NCBI GenBank assembly: GCA_014529385.2
Contig: CM043943.1
Location: 98,005,855 to 98,069,854, forward strand
DNA from: Adiantum capillus-veneris
Taxonomy: Eukaryota; Streptophyta; Polypodiopsida; Polypodiales; Pteridaceae
Length of the DNA: 64,000 nucleotides
Reading direction: 5' to 3'
The notes beneath the pieces are model-generated. The model was not told the origin of the DNA. It searched no databases and was given only the letters and a program-made list of their open reading frames with translations. Made by a program: the position numbers and the translations under genes. This document shows positions 1 to 11,889 of this stretch, piece by piece. Within the stretch, counting starts at the first letter, position 1, and the number at the start of each line of letters is the position of its first letter.

Positions 1-544
1 CAATGGATTGCTGCTGATGCGGGTGCCTCTCGGTGACAGAGGACCCTTTGAGGATTTGCAAACGTTTCGGATGGGAACTTGTCGAGTCGTGGTTCGTCCA
101 GGAACCAAGGAGTTTATTGAGTTTCTTCTTTCGCGCTTCAGAGTTGGCATATGGTCTTCAATGCAAAGGCAAAACTTATCGCCACTAGTTGCAATAGTTT
201 GCAGTGTATGCCAAGCTCACACATCAGATTTTGCCTTTTTGTATGATCAAAGAAAATGCGTTACTGTTGAGGGCCACTACCACCCTAAAAAACCAGGATT
301 ACCTCTTTTGTACAAACCGTTTAGCCAAATCGGTGTACCCTTTGATGCAACTAATACACTACTAATTGATGATACTCCCGAAAAGGGAGAACTAAATCCG
401 CCGGGAACAATTATCTCACCACCTTCTTTCGAGGGGCATTCCTTCGATTTTTACCTTGAAGACATTCTGATTCCATACTTACAGAAATTGTATCTCAGTC
501 CATTGTTCACGGACGAGTTTGTACTTTCTAATGAATTAAGATGA
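1..544 (+). CDS. FCP1/NIF-type HAD phosphatase-like protein, 3' part
   Basis: The frame is open from base 2 to a stop at 542-544, so the gene starts outside the window. The first visible residues (NGLLLMR) fit the tail of the DLNGLL-type catalytic motif I of FCP1/SCP-like phosphatases; the Asp residues themselves would lie upstream. Next come RPGTKEFIEFLLSRFRVGIW with SSM (strand-helix-WSS motif), FLYDQRKC, a KPF segment and TLLIDDTPEK, which is the conserved DD motif near the end of the domain. This family dephosphorylates phosphoserine, typically in the RNA polymerase II CTD or similar substrates in the nucleus; the substrate here is unknown. About 45 residues follow the DD motif. No frameshift or stop is seen, so it may be a live gene or its last exon. 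It converges with the unknown gene at 779-2199. Family call is from motifs only. Confidence 0.7.
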   Translation, partial: NGLLLMRVPLGDRGPFEDLQTFRMGTCRVVVRPGTKEFIEFLLSRFRVGIWSSMQRQNLSPLVAIVCSVCQAHTSDFAFLYDQRKCVTVEGHYHPKKPGLPLLYKPFSQIGVPFDATNTLLIDDTPEKGELNPPGTIISPPSFEGHSFDFYLEDILIPYLQKLYLSPLFTDEFVLSNELR

Positions 545-569
545 TTCTTCTATCTGTCTTTGTCTTGTC

Positions 570-570
570 T

Positions 571-655
<85 letters not shown>
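570..655. repeat. (TA)n and (GA)n microsatellites
   Basis: A TA run at about 572-613 is followed within ten bases by a GA run at about 621-655. They lie just downstream of the FCP1-like stop codon, between two convergent genes. Confidence 0.95.
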
Positions 656-659
<4 letters not shown>

Positions 660-778
660 ACGTGGTAAAGAAATGTATTTCAAGCACACTTTTTCACAGG
701 GCACAATTGAAAAATGAGATCAATAAACTTCATGTCTTGAAAGTCATTTGTATACACTTGGGTTTACAAGAATATCTG

Positions 779-2199
779 TTACATTGACACTACTTCAACC
801 CGACCATCCAACTCTTTGCACAAAATATCTTTTTCTCTTCGCCGCATCACCTTACGGCCAGCTAAGAAAAAGGAAAAATCTGATAGTTCCTTGTCCATTG
901 ACTCTTCAATGATGTCATTTCGCAAATGCTGAAGACTGCATAGCTCCATTATTGTAACCACCAATAGTAGGCCATTCTCTTTATCAATCACTTCCACATC
1001 CACAGTAGGATTATCTTCCAAACCTGCAGAAACTTGGTCCATAGGAATGTACTTACCGTTTAGCATTTGTGATCGCATATACGAAAATGAGAGTAATAGT
1101 GATTGGCTCGCAATCATGTACTTGACAACTAGAGTATCAAGCGCGACCTCGCACCGTAAACCAATCTCTTCCTTTGCATACCATCCTTTGTCAAGAAGTT
1201 TGTCACAGGATGACTGCTGAAATGACTTGCACATGAACATAGTTTTTGTAACTCTGATGTTGTAGCTATGAAACAGCTCTATGAAGAGTGCAACAGGACA
1301 AAAGTTTGCAATTCGAACCAGTTTGGTAGGAATAGAGCTACGTAGAGACCTTTGTATATCCTTGTAGAGCTTACTTCGCATTGCCTCCACCATTGTTTCC
1401 TCGGGAACTGGCCAGTCCACAGTGTTCCAATCGGTCAGTAGAGGCAGTTTCACCAACATGCCATTCTTATTGCCTGAGCTGAGTTGGTAAAAGTGGTCAT
1501 AAAAAAAGATTCCCTCATCAGCCAATCTTTTGCTGCTCCTCTCTGAATACTGTAGAGAACCAATATGGGCATGTACAACATGGAAGAGGCCTATTATGCA
1601 CTCCACAGGCTCCCATTGCTCATAAGAAGAGGGATAAACATCTGCAATATATATAAGAAGAGTTAAACTAAGAGTATCAATAAGTACAAATGACAAATCT
1701 AATGTAATTGAGTTGTGAAGAGTAGAGACATTACTCATAACAAGCGGGAGAAACATTGCAAAATATATAAAAAAAGTTATAATGAGAGTATCAGTAAGTT
1801 CACATGTCAAGAGTACTTACAATTGCAACGTGGTTGATGTATATTTGATACATTTCCACCGTTTGCTATCACCTCTGGATGGGTAAACACATGCTGAACA
1901 AGAACTTCCTTTACAGATCTTTTGCCGATCTCAACTTTGAAATCCAACACCCTGGCCTTCCATGCTGAGCGGTAAACGTTGATACCACTAAACCTCTTGG
2001 GTCTTCTTGGTTGCATGAGGACCCATGAACCTTTGTTTATCCTTTGTCCAACCCATTGGTTGTCTGCACTTATTGAAGCTGGTATTGTAATTGAGGATAT
2101 GCTACTACTTGGCCTTCTAGGCAAAGTGCCGTTGTTGTTTGTTGGTGTGAGAGACAGTAAACACCTTGAGGCTCTTGGGCGAGAAGACGTGGATGCCAT
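779..2199 (-). CDS. Two-exon gene of unknown function (413 codons when spliced)
   Basis: Exon 1 is 2199-1821 and exon 2 is 1641-779. The 179-base intron 1820-1642 begins GTAAGTACTC and ends ATTGCAG on the minus strand; splicing it keeps the frame (phase 1) and gives about 413 residues. Exon 1 starts MASTSSRPRAS, is Ser/Pro/Arg-rich, then carries a basic segment (RRPKRFSGINVYRSAWKA). Exon 2 begins VYPSSYEQWEPVECIIGLFH and ends GRVEVVSM. I recognise no domain, signal peptide or membrane segment in the spliced product. The hydrophobic run that appears if the intron is read through is intronic. An ATG-initiated, stop-free 413-codon frame across a good intron argues for a real gene, or a recently live one. 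It lies tail-to-tail with the FCP1-like gene and upstream of the LINE 3' end. Confidence 0.5.
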
Positions 2200-2498
2200 A
2201 ACTCTCAGAGAAAAGCTTTAGTGGAGGGAGATTCACTTTGAAAGCATTCTAATGGAGGGAAAGTGTTTTAAAATTCCAATATCTTGTGCGGGCTTAATGG
2301 TCACCCTCCAGTACGTTAATGACCATGAGAGAATATCAGAAGTGGGACCACACGCAAGCACCTAAAAGCTCGGTAAAAGTAAGGAAATTACTATGCTACA
2401 ATCCTAGTTTCGTGAAAGTTTTATGCTATTTTCCTATTTTTTGAGTCTTTCCAGGTACTTTTCTACGTAACGTAGCCTTCATGCTCATTGGACGCGCT

Positions 2499-5400
2499 CT
2501 ATTTTTCTCTCTCTTCATATGGCCCTCCAAATGACCTCCAAAATTTCCTAATGAGTCGTGTGAAGGCTCCCATCCACCGGGGTGCTACTGGCTCGAGAGG
2601 CGTGAGCCAATCAGCTGGAACTGACTCTGAGATGTCCTGACACATGCTCTGAACCCCTCTCATGCCCTGTAGCTGGACAATCTGCACCTCCTCTGACAAA
2701 CCTGTGAACTCTAGCCAGTCACCTAGAGAGCGCGCTGGACCTGCTGCCATGGGACCCCAAGAAACATGAGGCCTACTCCCAACCAAGTGGCCTCTCTGAG
2801 TGCTAACCATGGGGTTCCAGACGAGGGGCTGTCGTAGGAGCTCCTCCATGCACGTCGGCTGTCGCTGCTCTAGGCCACGCCGCAATAGCTCCCAAGACCG
2901 AAGCAAACTCACAGCGAATCGGTCCTCCAGTCTCCTGCTCAAACCAACTCGGCGCAACTCTGTAAAGATCCATCTGGTTGAAGGTTGCCAAGGGCCTCCT
3001 GCCTAAGGCACCCTGGCACGAAGCCTCTGCAACAAGAACTCCTTCCAGGGCTCCTCGCCTGGAAGAAGTCCTCTGACGACGAACTTCCCAAGAAGGGCTC
3101 TGCTCTGCTGTGCTGGATCAATGATCCCAAGCCCTCCCTGAGAACAAGGAAGTGTGATGACCGACCAAGCCACCTTGGCGCGGGCAATCTGAGTGTCGCG
3201 ACCAGACCAAAGGAAGTTCTTGATCAGCCTCTCTACCTGGCTGATACAAGAACTCGAGAAGATCCAGCAAGAAGTGATGTACCACATAGTCGCCAACAAC
3301 ACTTGGTTGGCAACTACTACTCTACCAGCCAGCGAAAGTCGTGCTGAGCTCCAATGTAACAGCTTTCTCCTGATGGACAGGAGAAGAGGAGCAATCTGCT
3401 GCTCGGGGGACAAATCCAAACCAACCTGACAACCCAAGTACCGAACTGCAGTCCTTGGAGGAATCCACCTGAAACCCTCTCCTGGCATCCAATCTGGCAC
3501 AGGAGCACTACCAACTGAGAAAGCCACTGTCTTTCTCCAGTTGATCAGTGCGCCCGATGCACAGCAGAAGGTCTCCAAAGCCTGCCCACATTTGTGTAAA
3601 TTGGCCTCCTGGCCCTCTAAGTACAAGGCTGAGTCGTCGGCAAACTCAGCGTCCAGAAGCTCATCTCCCCGTATAGGGAGTGCTAAGCCCCTCAAACCAA
3701 CCTGCTGTGACACCAAAAATCTGCTCATCGCCTCCGCATAGAACAGAAAGAGAAAGGGGGCAAGAGGACAACCCTGTCTGACCGATCGTGTGAGCATGAA
3801 GCGCTCACCTCTACCTCCTGCCAAAAGCACCTGACTGTGGGCCTGTCTGTACAAAGCTGACACCCCTCTGATCCAAGCCTCTGAGAAGCCCATCCTACGT
3901 AGCGTGCCCTCTAGAAAGTCCCAGTCAACTCTGTTGTATGCCTTCTCAAAATCGAGAAGAAGAATCACAAGGTCCTCCCCACGGAGCCGTGCAAGGGCAG
4001 AAGCCTCCCAAAAAGTGAAGATGTTGTCAAGGATACTGCGTTCCTTGACAAAACCTGTCTGAGTCCCATGTATAAGGCTCTCCAAAAGTGGCTGAATCCT
4101 CAAACTCAGAGCCTTGGCAAGAATTTTGTAGGCTGAGTTGAGAATGGTGATGGGATGCCACTGTCGAATCTCATCCAAGGAGCCACCCTCCTTTGGAATG
4201 AGGTAAATCAGGCCCTCACTCATGCTATCCGGCATCACTCCTGTGTGCAGAATGTACTGAAAGGCACTACAAAGATCTGGGCCAAGCAGGTCCCAGTACT
4301 CCAAGAAGAAGCTGGGAGTAAGCCCATCCTCACCTGGATAGCTACCACGAGGGAGGGCCCTAAGAGCCGTGTGCAGCTCCTCAAGCTGAAGAGGTAACTC
4401 AAGCCTCTGCCGCATCTCCTCAGTCACAAGACAAGGCATCTGTGCCCAAACCTGCTCCCTGCATGCATCCTGTCTCTCTGACTCTGGCTCAGCCGACAGT
4501 AGCTCACGGTAAAAGTCAGTAGCAACTGCACGCATATCCTCTGGCTCGCAAACAACTGACCCATCGGGTCTCCTCAACTGATTGACCTTGGCATGCGAGT
4601 GCCGAGGTCCCACAGTCTCAAAAAAAACACCTGTCACTTTGTCACCCACCTGAGTCCACTGAGATGCATGCCGGTGGAAGGCAAACTCATGGCGCCTCTC
4701 CTCTGTGCAAGCAAGCTCCTGTCGAGCCTGCTGAAGCTGCTCCTCCAACCATGGACTGTCTGGATGCTGCTCCTGCATCCTCTGTAGTGAAGCAATGCCT
4801 CGTCTGAGACGCTGCTCCTCCTCTCTCGCTGCAGCCCGTCGAGCCAAAGACTCCTGGAGAAAGAAGTGGCTGAGCTGAGCTAGGCCTGAGGCCACTCTGT
4901 CTGCAGGTGGAGCCTGGCTGTCCATGCCCTCTGTCCATAGAGCCTCGACCCTCTCTCTGAGTGATGAGTCCAACAAGACCCGCTCTGGGATGCGAAGCAT
5001 CGTGCTCCCACTCCTCTGCCTGTCTGCCACTGTGAGGATCACTGGTGCATGGTTCGAGAAGGATGTCCCTGCCAGGATGCCCACTGATCCCCCCAAGTCA
5101 CTGAAGTGGTCACTAGTGTAGAAGCGATCTATGCGCGATAGATTCACTCCTCCCACTCGGCGGTCCGATCTAGAGAAGGCAAGACTCTCTGGAGGCCTCA
5201 CAAAGCCAGAATTCTGCCATGTATCCGAGACCCTCAACGTCATACAAAACCTCTCCCAAGCTGCTAACTCGACTCCATGCACAGTAGCATGGCTGCCTCC
5301 GATTCTGTCAGAAGGGTCCTCCAACATGTTGAAGTCCCCTCCTACACACCACTGGTCAACCTGTGGCAAAGACTCAACAATCTGTGACCAAAACTCTGCA

Positions 5401-5873
5401 CGAGCACTCGCCACATTGGGCGCATAGATGTTCAGGAAACCCACAAGGCTACCCTGAACCTGCATAGTAATCCACTGAGCCCTGCCTGGTACAATAATCC
5501 CTCTGCCCACAATGGCCTGCTGTAATGAGTCCGCAATAGTCATACATACCCCACCCTGGATGCCTCCAGGTCCAAAAGCAGCTGACCAAAAGGTATCATA
5601 GCGTCCACGCAAAATCTGACCACATCGCCGAATGCGGCTCTCAGACAAATGGTGCTCCTGAAGCATAAGGAGATCAATCTCTCCTCCCACAAGGCATTGT
5701 TGAAGCTCCTGACGCAATCGGCCCCGTTGTCGCTGAAATTGGGGCCCACCGAGTCCCTGCACGTTCCACGAGACGATCCTCATGGGGAGCGAGAGAGAAC
5801 AGATGCTGCCGCAGCAGCAAGACGAGCTATCTTCGAAGCAGGCTTTGATGGGGAGTAATCCGCATCCGAGCAT
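2499..5873 (-). pseudogene. LINE ORF2, endonuclease-reverse transcriptase, one in-frame stop
   Basis: The long frame 5873-3003 (956 codons) starts a little upstream of MRIVSWNVQGLGG, the usual start of an APE-type endonuclease. Endonuclease motifs in order: WNVQGLG, LMLQEHHLS, YAPN, GGDFNML, and SNHAPV where the family normally has SDHxP. Reverse transcriptase motifs: LIPKEGGSLDEIRQWHPITI, ILLLDFEKAYNRVDW, RQGCPLAPF and the active-site FADD. A zf-RVT-like tail (IKNFLWSG, SQGGLGI) follows. A TAG at 3003-3005 is in frame with a further 168 open codons ending EEREK at 2499, so one nonsense change splits an otherwise full ORF2 of 1124 codons. The enzyme nicks target DNA and primes cDNA synthesis from the 3' end of its RNA. 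Confidence 0.85.
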
Positions 5874-7694
5874 CCTCTAGATAGGCGAGACTGCAGTGAG
5901 TGCCTGGTCCAAGCCCAAGTAGAGCGAGCCGTGCGTAAAGCAACCTCCTCTGTCCAAAAGTCCTCATGAATGAATACATAGCAAGGCAAACACTGCGTAT
6001 CAGCAAAAAAGTACACCACAATGTGTCTACATCCTGCTGAATCTGGGGGTGTCACCGCAAACTTGGCCAGTGGCCACAAAGTCTGCAGCAGATCTGTAAC
6101 GCCAAGTTCACCCATGTGGTGAGAGAACTCGAGAACCTGTGTATGCAACCATCCCACCACTGAGTCGAGGGACCACTCTGTCTCTGTCTTGCCACAGAGG
6201 GGGAAGGAGAAACCAACTGCTGAGTCCAAGGCCTCTGTCCCCCTAGCGGCGAGGAACAAAGCGTGGACTCTGAAGCAGGCTGCCTCGTGGTCTGCTGCGG
6301 AATCGCCAAGAAAACGAGTAAACCCGTAATCGAAGAAATCCCAGCGGCGTCGGAGGTCAAAGCACGTCAAACCACGAGGGATAGCTGCAAGAGGAGATGT
6401 ATGAATCTGCAGTGGGGGCCGCAAGAAGGGCTGACCCTCTCTCGCTAGGCGACTCGTGGCGAAGGCGCTGCCAAGAGATCTCCTGGCCGCCGGCAAGGGT
6501 CCAGTCTCCAGAGCCGACTGTGGTACTCAAGCAGGAGGAGGGGGAGAAGGGGCTGGGGGCGGCGGGGGAGAGGAGAAGCGGGGAGGGGCGGCAGAGACAT
6601 GGGGGGGGCGAGGTGGGGAGTGAGCGGAAGCTGGGGGCGGGGGAGGGCATGAGGAGGAGGAGGGGAGATCGGAAGGCGGAGCGGCTGGGGAGGGTGAAGC
6701 GGAGGTGGAGGCTGGCGTAGGGGGCTCCTCCTGCTCAAGAGGACCAAAGCGGTTCCCCGTGGGAACCCACTGCTGCTGAGTAGGCACCTGGGGGCCACTC
6801 TGAGTGCTAGGCTGTCTCTGTGGCCCCTGGCGTCGACGGCCACGGGCCTGCTGCCACCCCTCCTCCGCTGGAGCCCCAGGCTCGGAGGGTGGCGCTGGAT
6901 CTGTGCTCTGCGTCGCTGGCTGTGGCTGCGGCCCAAGCCCCAGCCTTGGTAGGCTGGGGCTGAGGCTGCGGTGCGGGTCGTGGTCTCCTCCGTGGACAGG
7001 CCTTCGCTAGGTGGCCCATCTGTCTGCAAATGAAACACTGGTTCGGGAGACCCGAGTACTCCACACTCTGTCTAAACCAACCCCCACTCACCCGAGGCAG
7101 AAGGATGACCATCGGGAGCGCGTGGGTATCTCTGACCAAAACTCGAACTGAAGGGATGCCAGCCGCCTTGGCAGCTACTGATGCTGCCGTACGAGGTGTC
7201 TCCAGGACAGTTCCGATGGCGGGGCCAATCCTGGAGAGAAGTGGAAGGTACTCCCTCCGTAAACCCGGAAAGCAGACTGATATGGGGATGTCCGCCTCCT
7301 CTACTAGCACATCCGAAGACGGGTCAAAACCATGTCGCCACTGTCGAAAGTGGGCGCGTGCTGCTCGGATGGCCAATGGACTCATAGCTATGACCTTGGA
7401 GGCCATCTCGGAAGTCGCGAACTCAATCTGGTAGTACCCCCGTCCGAGAATCTGGACATCCAAGATCTTGCCCACCTCTGCGAGGAGGCGGGCCTGGAGA
7501 AGATCTCGCAGCTCTCCTCTGCTGGGACGAGTGCCGAGAACCTTGCAGATGACAGAAGTCGCCTGCAAGCGTTCTACCTCTGTGGCAAGGCTCGCTTGCT
7601 CTGCCGGCGTAAGAGCAAGTCGAATGGTGGGCTCAGCGGGGTCGGGCGAGGGGGCTTCAGGTGAGTCCCTCTGAGGTGGAGCTGGAGCCTCCAT
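5780..7694 (-). pseudogene. LINE ORF1, gag-like nucleic-acid binding protein (frameshifted)
   Basis: The N-terminal 295 codons (7694-6807) start MEAPAPPQRDS. They contain a DUF4283-like region (around residues 55-210) and then a CCHC zinc knuckle, CFICRQMGHLAKAC, near residue 220. In the LINE life cycle ORF1 protein coats the RNA. The frame breaks around 6807-6790 and continues in another frame through a proline-rich stretch (6787-6527). A TGA stands at 6527-6529, after which the same frame is open to 5780. The last part overlaps the start of ORF2 by about 90 bases. Slippage in the GC-rich repetitive middle, or simple decay, would explain the break. Confidence 0.65.
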
Positions 7695-7865
7695 CTGTGT
7701 CTACTGCTGAGTCGAAGAAGCGGGCGATGAAGAAAATCTGCGAACGAGTACGCCAAGCACTTGTCCGAAGAGAAAGCGTTGCCGAGCCAGGTGCAGAAAA
7801 CCTTCGGGAGCAAAGAGGACGGGGGGGGGGATGGGGGGACGGCGAGGGCGAAGAGGACAACCGGG

Positions 7866-9063
7866 TAATGTGCTGTATAAAAACTTATATATAGGTATAT
7901 TTAGAGGTTATTATTAGATATTAATATAATCTGCACACATTTTTTGACACGGTTTAGGTTGAGAAATTATTTGAAAGAATAATGTTAGAGGTAAAATTGA
8001 AAAGCCAAAAAATGCCCTTTTTCTAATATCATAAGCCAAATTTGTGGATATCTAGCACTAGAGAGTTCATTTTGAAACTCCGCAAATAATTGAAGGAAAT
8101 GGGTCACTAAACAAGACACGTAAGTCTCCCTTTACCAACCTAGTGTTAAAGACCCAATAGCATATAAAGAAAGGAATATAGAGAGTGTTAAAAAATTAGA
8201 ATTCTCCTAATGTATTACAAAGTGTATTTGAAGCAGGCAAATTAAAAGCAACACTATAGCATAATTGAAGAATTGGCAATGCAACTCCAAGGAAGCACAC
8301 TGGATACTATGTGTGCATCCCAAGATGAGTACCGCTTGAGTTTAAAGCAAGGATAGTTGTTGGGAAATTATTGCCAAAAGTAGTGTGTATATGTGTGGAT
8401 GAGATAGCAATGTTATGAGTTGGAACCCTTGATGACATGTAAATTATATGTGGTGATTCCAAAAATCATTAAAAAGTGCTTGACAAGCTAGTTGTCTAGC
8501 TATGTACATGTAGGTTTTGTTTTTTGAGTTAAAAGTTGGATTTTTGTGTCAAGAAACTATTTGAATACTTGATTATGCATTGGCATATTCGTAAACTTCA
8601 TTAATGTGCATTTATGAGCGTAATTTGAATTGATTTGATGGATGACAGTTTGTGGTATATCCTCTTGTGGTTTATGTTGACTCTTATGCACCTTTTGGCT
8701 TGAGTGTTGTGTTCAATAAACCATAAGTTTTGACACAATCGTATGATGCAATTTTGACACAATTGTATGTCAATTTGCAAGTGGTTTGATGCAATTTTGA
8801 CGCAACTGTATGTCAACTTGTGAGTGGTTTTTTTACAATCTATGGCAATTATTTTTCTCTTGATGCAAGAGCTGTGGATCCTGCATTTTTTTGCATATAT
8901 GCCATTGAACTTGGCTTCTACTCATTATGATGCCAACTTGAGTCCTCTATCCACCTAAACCACTTTATGGCAGAAATTTGATGCAAGGCATAACCCTTTT
9001 TTGGTTCTCTTATGGATGGATGCCTCTCAATTAGTGATTGAAGATTTTAGTTCATGTGGGAGA

Positions 9064-9106
<43 letters not shown>

Positions 9107-9240
9107 CTCTCTCTCTCTCTCTCCCTCCACGCACACATATTGCATTTGCCTTCAAAATCTTAGTAAATGTCCTTATTCATCTCAACCTCTTTGAGAGTAA
9201 CGTAGGACTTTTTCTTATCATTGGATATGATATCTTTGCT
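7866..9240. other. AT-rich intergenic DNA without recognisable genes
   Basis: No coding signal of note on either strand. It contains a 43-base direct tandem repeat (8745-8787 and 8788-8830, begins GATGCAATTTTGACRCAA, with a partial third unit just before) and the poly(C) tract listed separately. Confidence 0.7.
9066..9124. repeat. 38-base poly(C) run followed by (CT)n
   Basis: 38 consecutive C at 9066-9103, then TCC and CT repeats to about 9124. The minus strand is a 38-base G run. Very long mononucleotide C runs are prone to length error in sequencing. Confidence 0.9.
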
Positions 9241-9515
9241 ATGGATTATCTTACTATATACTGGATCTCACAAATGATACCCCATCTCAACATCTTCTCC
9301 ATAGCAAGGAAAATGCACTTTAACCTTTTTCTTAAGTTCACTTGGCATGTGCAAAAAGGATTCACAACCAAAGACTCATAAGATTATCTTACAAGATATT
9401 GGATCTCACAAATGATACCCCATTTCAACATCTTCTCCATAGCACTTGAAGCTTTCTCATAGATTCATTTGGCACATGCATAAAGGCTTCACAACCACGA
9501 GAAAACCAAACACCG
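9240..9515 (-). pseudogene. Two tandem fragments of a Copia integrase C-terminal region
   Basis: Two imperfect copies about 135 bases apart (about 9246-9375 and 9383-9510). On the minus strand the left copy reads HMPSELKKK...YGEDVEMGYHL-stop-DP and the right copy reads GCEAFMHVPNESMRKLQ...GYHL-stop-DP. This matches the Copia integrase signature in which a GCxAFVHxP motif leads to CIFLGY and GYxLWDP; both copies have TGA in place of the Trp. They are relics with no other part of the element recognisable nearby. Confidence 0.55.
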
Positions 9516-9842
9516 AGCAAGTTTTCTCAAGCGAGCCAAAAATCCGAGCAAGACATGGAAAAATATATATGGGTCGAAGCATGTATAGGTGGTACCAATT
9601 TTTGCACCTTTTGGTGGTACCACCAAAAGCCCTTAGAAGGAGAGAGGACATAAGAATTTTGTTGTGGACTCTTACGGCCCTACTGCATCCAATCTCCCTT
9701 TGAAACAAAGTGAGACTACAACCCAGCCCTTGGACACATAGTGGGTGGATCAAATTGTAGATGAACTTGATCGCCAAGCCATAAATCTGAAGAGAAGGTC
9801 GCAGTCGCTAAATATGTCTTAGTAGAAAAGCGTGATTTATGG

Positions 9843-10094
9843 TTGTACAATGAAGGCAGCTACTCAACTTGTGCTCCAATTATTACAGAGATGGAGAGGC
9901 TTAAATCAAAACTGCAGCAGGTATTGAAAGCATCTCCATCACATAATGAAGGTCTTATTGTCCAAAAGGAAGCTGAGATTGGAGTGCTGACGAGGGTACC
10001 TTCAATTAGTGGTGGCTTGACTAATGGTGCAAATATGAAGGAGGACGAATCTATAATTCAAGTACTGAACTTTTATAAATCTAAAGTGATGTGA
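9843..10094 (+). CDS. Small unknown reading frame (83 codons)
   Basis: Starts MYNEGSYSTCAPIITEMERL, includes a short helical segment (MERLKSKLQQVLKA) and ends at 10094, just where the octamer-rich repeat field begins. No family recognised; no splice sites checked. It may be an exon of a lost gene or chance. Confidence 0.15.
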   Translation: MYNEGSYSTCAPIITEMERLKSKLQQVLKASPSHNEGLIVQKEAEIGVLTRVPSISGGLTNGANMKEDESIIQVLNFYKSKVM

Positions 10095-10099
10095 ACTTT

Positions 10100-10660
10100 T
10101 AGGTTCTTAGACCAGTTCAAAGTGCCTGGAAATCACTTTAGAGATCAGAGCACTTGAAAGTGATTAGAGTACTTTAAAGTGCTGGGACCACTACCAAGTG
10201 CATGAGAAGTGATAAGGCTTATAAAATTTCAAGACACTTTATATCGCTTAAAAGTGCTTTAAAATGCTTGTAAGTACTTGGTAGTGCTTAAAAGTGATAG
10301 CTTAAAAGTGCTTGTAAGTACTTGGTAGCTTAAAAGTGCTCCAGAGTGTTTCAAAGTGCCTCAAAGTACTTGGAGTGCTTTATAACATCAAAGTGTTGTA
10401 AAGTACTACAATGTGCTTCAAAGTACTTGAGAGTGCTTTCAAGCGCTTGAGATTGCTTGCTACTACTTCACCTTATGGGAATTCCGAGGCTCTCTACACC
10501 ACCTTTGAAGTGCTATAGGTACTCAAAGTGCTTCAAAATGCTTCCAAGTGCTTAAGATTTGCTTCTTCTTCAAAGCATCTTCAAGCACTTAAAACCACTT
10601 TGAAGTACTGGAAAGCGTTCCTTGGCACTTTGAAACACTCTAGAGTGCTTGAAAGTTTTT
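10100..10660. repeat. Field of AAGTGCTT / AAGTACTT-like octamers
   Basis: Over about 560 bases the octamer AAGTGCTT and its relatives (palindromic AAGTACTT, AAAGTGCTT, AAGTGCTC, reverse complement AAGCACTT) recur every 10-30 bases with irregular spacing. There is no fixed long unit, so it is neither a classic satellite nor a microsatellite. A shorter patch of the same motif is at about 51758-51815. Confidence 0.75.
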
Positions 10661-10905
10661 GAATGTAATGGAATTGGCCTATTTAACGTGAGAGTAGCAG
10701 AATTTAATGAGAGTACTTTTGAGAAAAGACTTTGTGAGCATAGCGGGTGAACATAATTGAAAATAGCAACATAATCATAGCAATTAGTTAACTTGGCATG
10801 AACAATACTTTTGCAAGAGAGAGAATTTAGAGAACATGATAGCAGTTGAGGATCGGATTTATGTGGAGCCGGTCCCCCTTTAATAGGCATTTGTATTGTG
10901 ATTTC

Positions 10906-10933
10906 TGAAGTCGCGGAGCGGAGTGTGGATCGA

Positions 10934-10969
<36 letters not shown>

Positions 10970-11139
10970 TACACAAAGAGCTTAAACAGTACGCAGAGAA
11001 GTCGTTTGAAGGGTTATCTCCCAAAACCTTATTATCCACACAAGTATAAGTGAGTATATACAAAGAGTTAGTGATAAGTGAGTTAGGCGGGCGGGCGGCC
11101 ATATCCGTATAAGAGGCCACTTGGGCTTTAATCCCAACA
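10906..11139 (-). repeat. Copia LTR (left, 3' LTR), 234 bp
   Basis: TGAAGTCG...CCCAACA. It has a short CA run (about 10937-10968) and about 28 bases after it (GATACACAAAGAGCTTAAAC and on) that the other LTR lacks. Confidence 0.93.
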
Positions 11140-11223
11140 ACCTCCCACTTAAAGTCCAATGTGGCACTTTAAGTAACTATAAATCTATGAACATAAATGT
11201 ACAAAGATTAACATGGCTGCCAT

Positions 11224-11889
11224 CTATCCAATGCCCAATAACTCACGACAATGCACAAAGCCCTCTCCTGGAAGTCCCTTTGTGAGTAGATCAACAGGAT
11301 TATCCTTGGTGTGGATCTTCAGCAGCAGTTGTATCTGATTGTCTTCAAGTACTTCCCTAATGAAGTGATATTTCACATGAATATGCTTAGTCTTCGAATG
11401 GAACACTGGATTCTTTGCCAATTGTATAGCACTTTGACTATCACAATATACCTCTGGCATATTTACTTTGATTCCCAAGTCTGCTACCAATCTACCAAGC
11501 CAAATAGCTTCTTTGCATGCCTCATTTGCTGCAACATACTCAACTTCTGTAGTAGACTGCGTAACACAATCTTGTAATCGAGATCGCCATGATATGGCAC
11601 CTCCAACCAATGTAAAGACATAACCTAATGTAGATCTCCTCCTATCCAAATCTCCTAATCTGAGTCAGTGTATCCTCTGACACTCAAATCCTGACTACCA
11701 TAGCATATGCACATACTCTTTGTATGTTTTAAGTACCTGAGACACATGACAATCTTGTTTGCTAAGTTTCACATATGGTGGCAATGGAACACTCAATGCC
11801 TTTCCCTTCTCCATATTGAAACGTTGCAAAACCTTGTCAATATACTTTGTTTGAGATAACCAAACCAACTTCTTTGATCTGTCTCTCTC
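11224..11889 (-). pseudogene. Copia reverse transcriptase 3' part and RNase H
   Basis: 11889-11695 continues the reverse transcriptase (RDRSKKLVWLSQTKYIDKVL). After a break, 11649-11224 is the Copia RNase H: STLGYVFTLVGGAISWRS, STTEVEYVAANEACKEAIWL, the DSQSAIQLAKNPVFHSKTKH motif and DLLTKGLP. RNase H removes the RNA template during cDNA synthesis. Confidence 0.85.

Larger units (their letters stand above)
2495..7865 (-). mobile_element. L1-type LINE (non-LTR retrotransposon)
   Basis: A block with higher GC than its flanks holds ORF1 (gag-like, CCHC knuckle) then ORF2 (endonuclease plus reverse transcriptase), both on the minus strand, the standard L1 order. The 5' end is set near 7865, where the GC-rich leader gives way to AT-rich DNA; the 3' end lies just past the ORF2 stop at 2499. 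I found neither a clear poly(A) tail (poly(T) on the plus strand) nor a target duplication, so both ends are approximate. Damage is light: one stop in ORF2 and a shift plus a stop in ORF1, which suggests a fairly young copy. Confidence 0.85.

Noticed and set aside
10100..10660. CRISPR-like array
   Set aside because: The repeated motif is only 8 bases with irregular spacing, in a plant genome.
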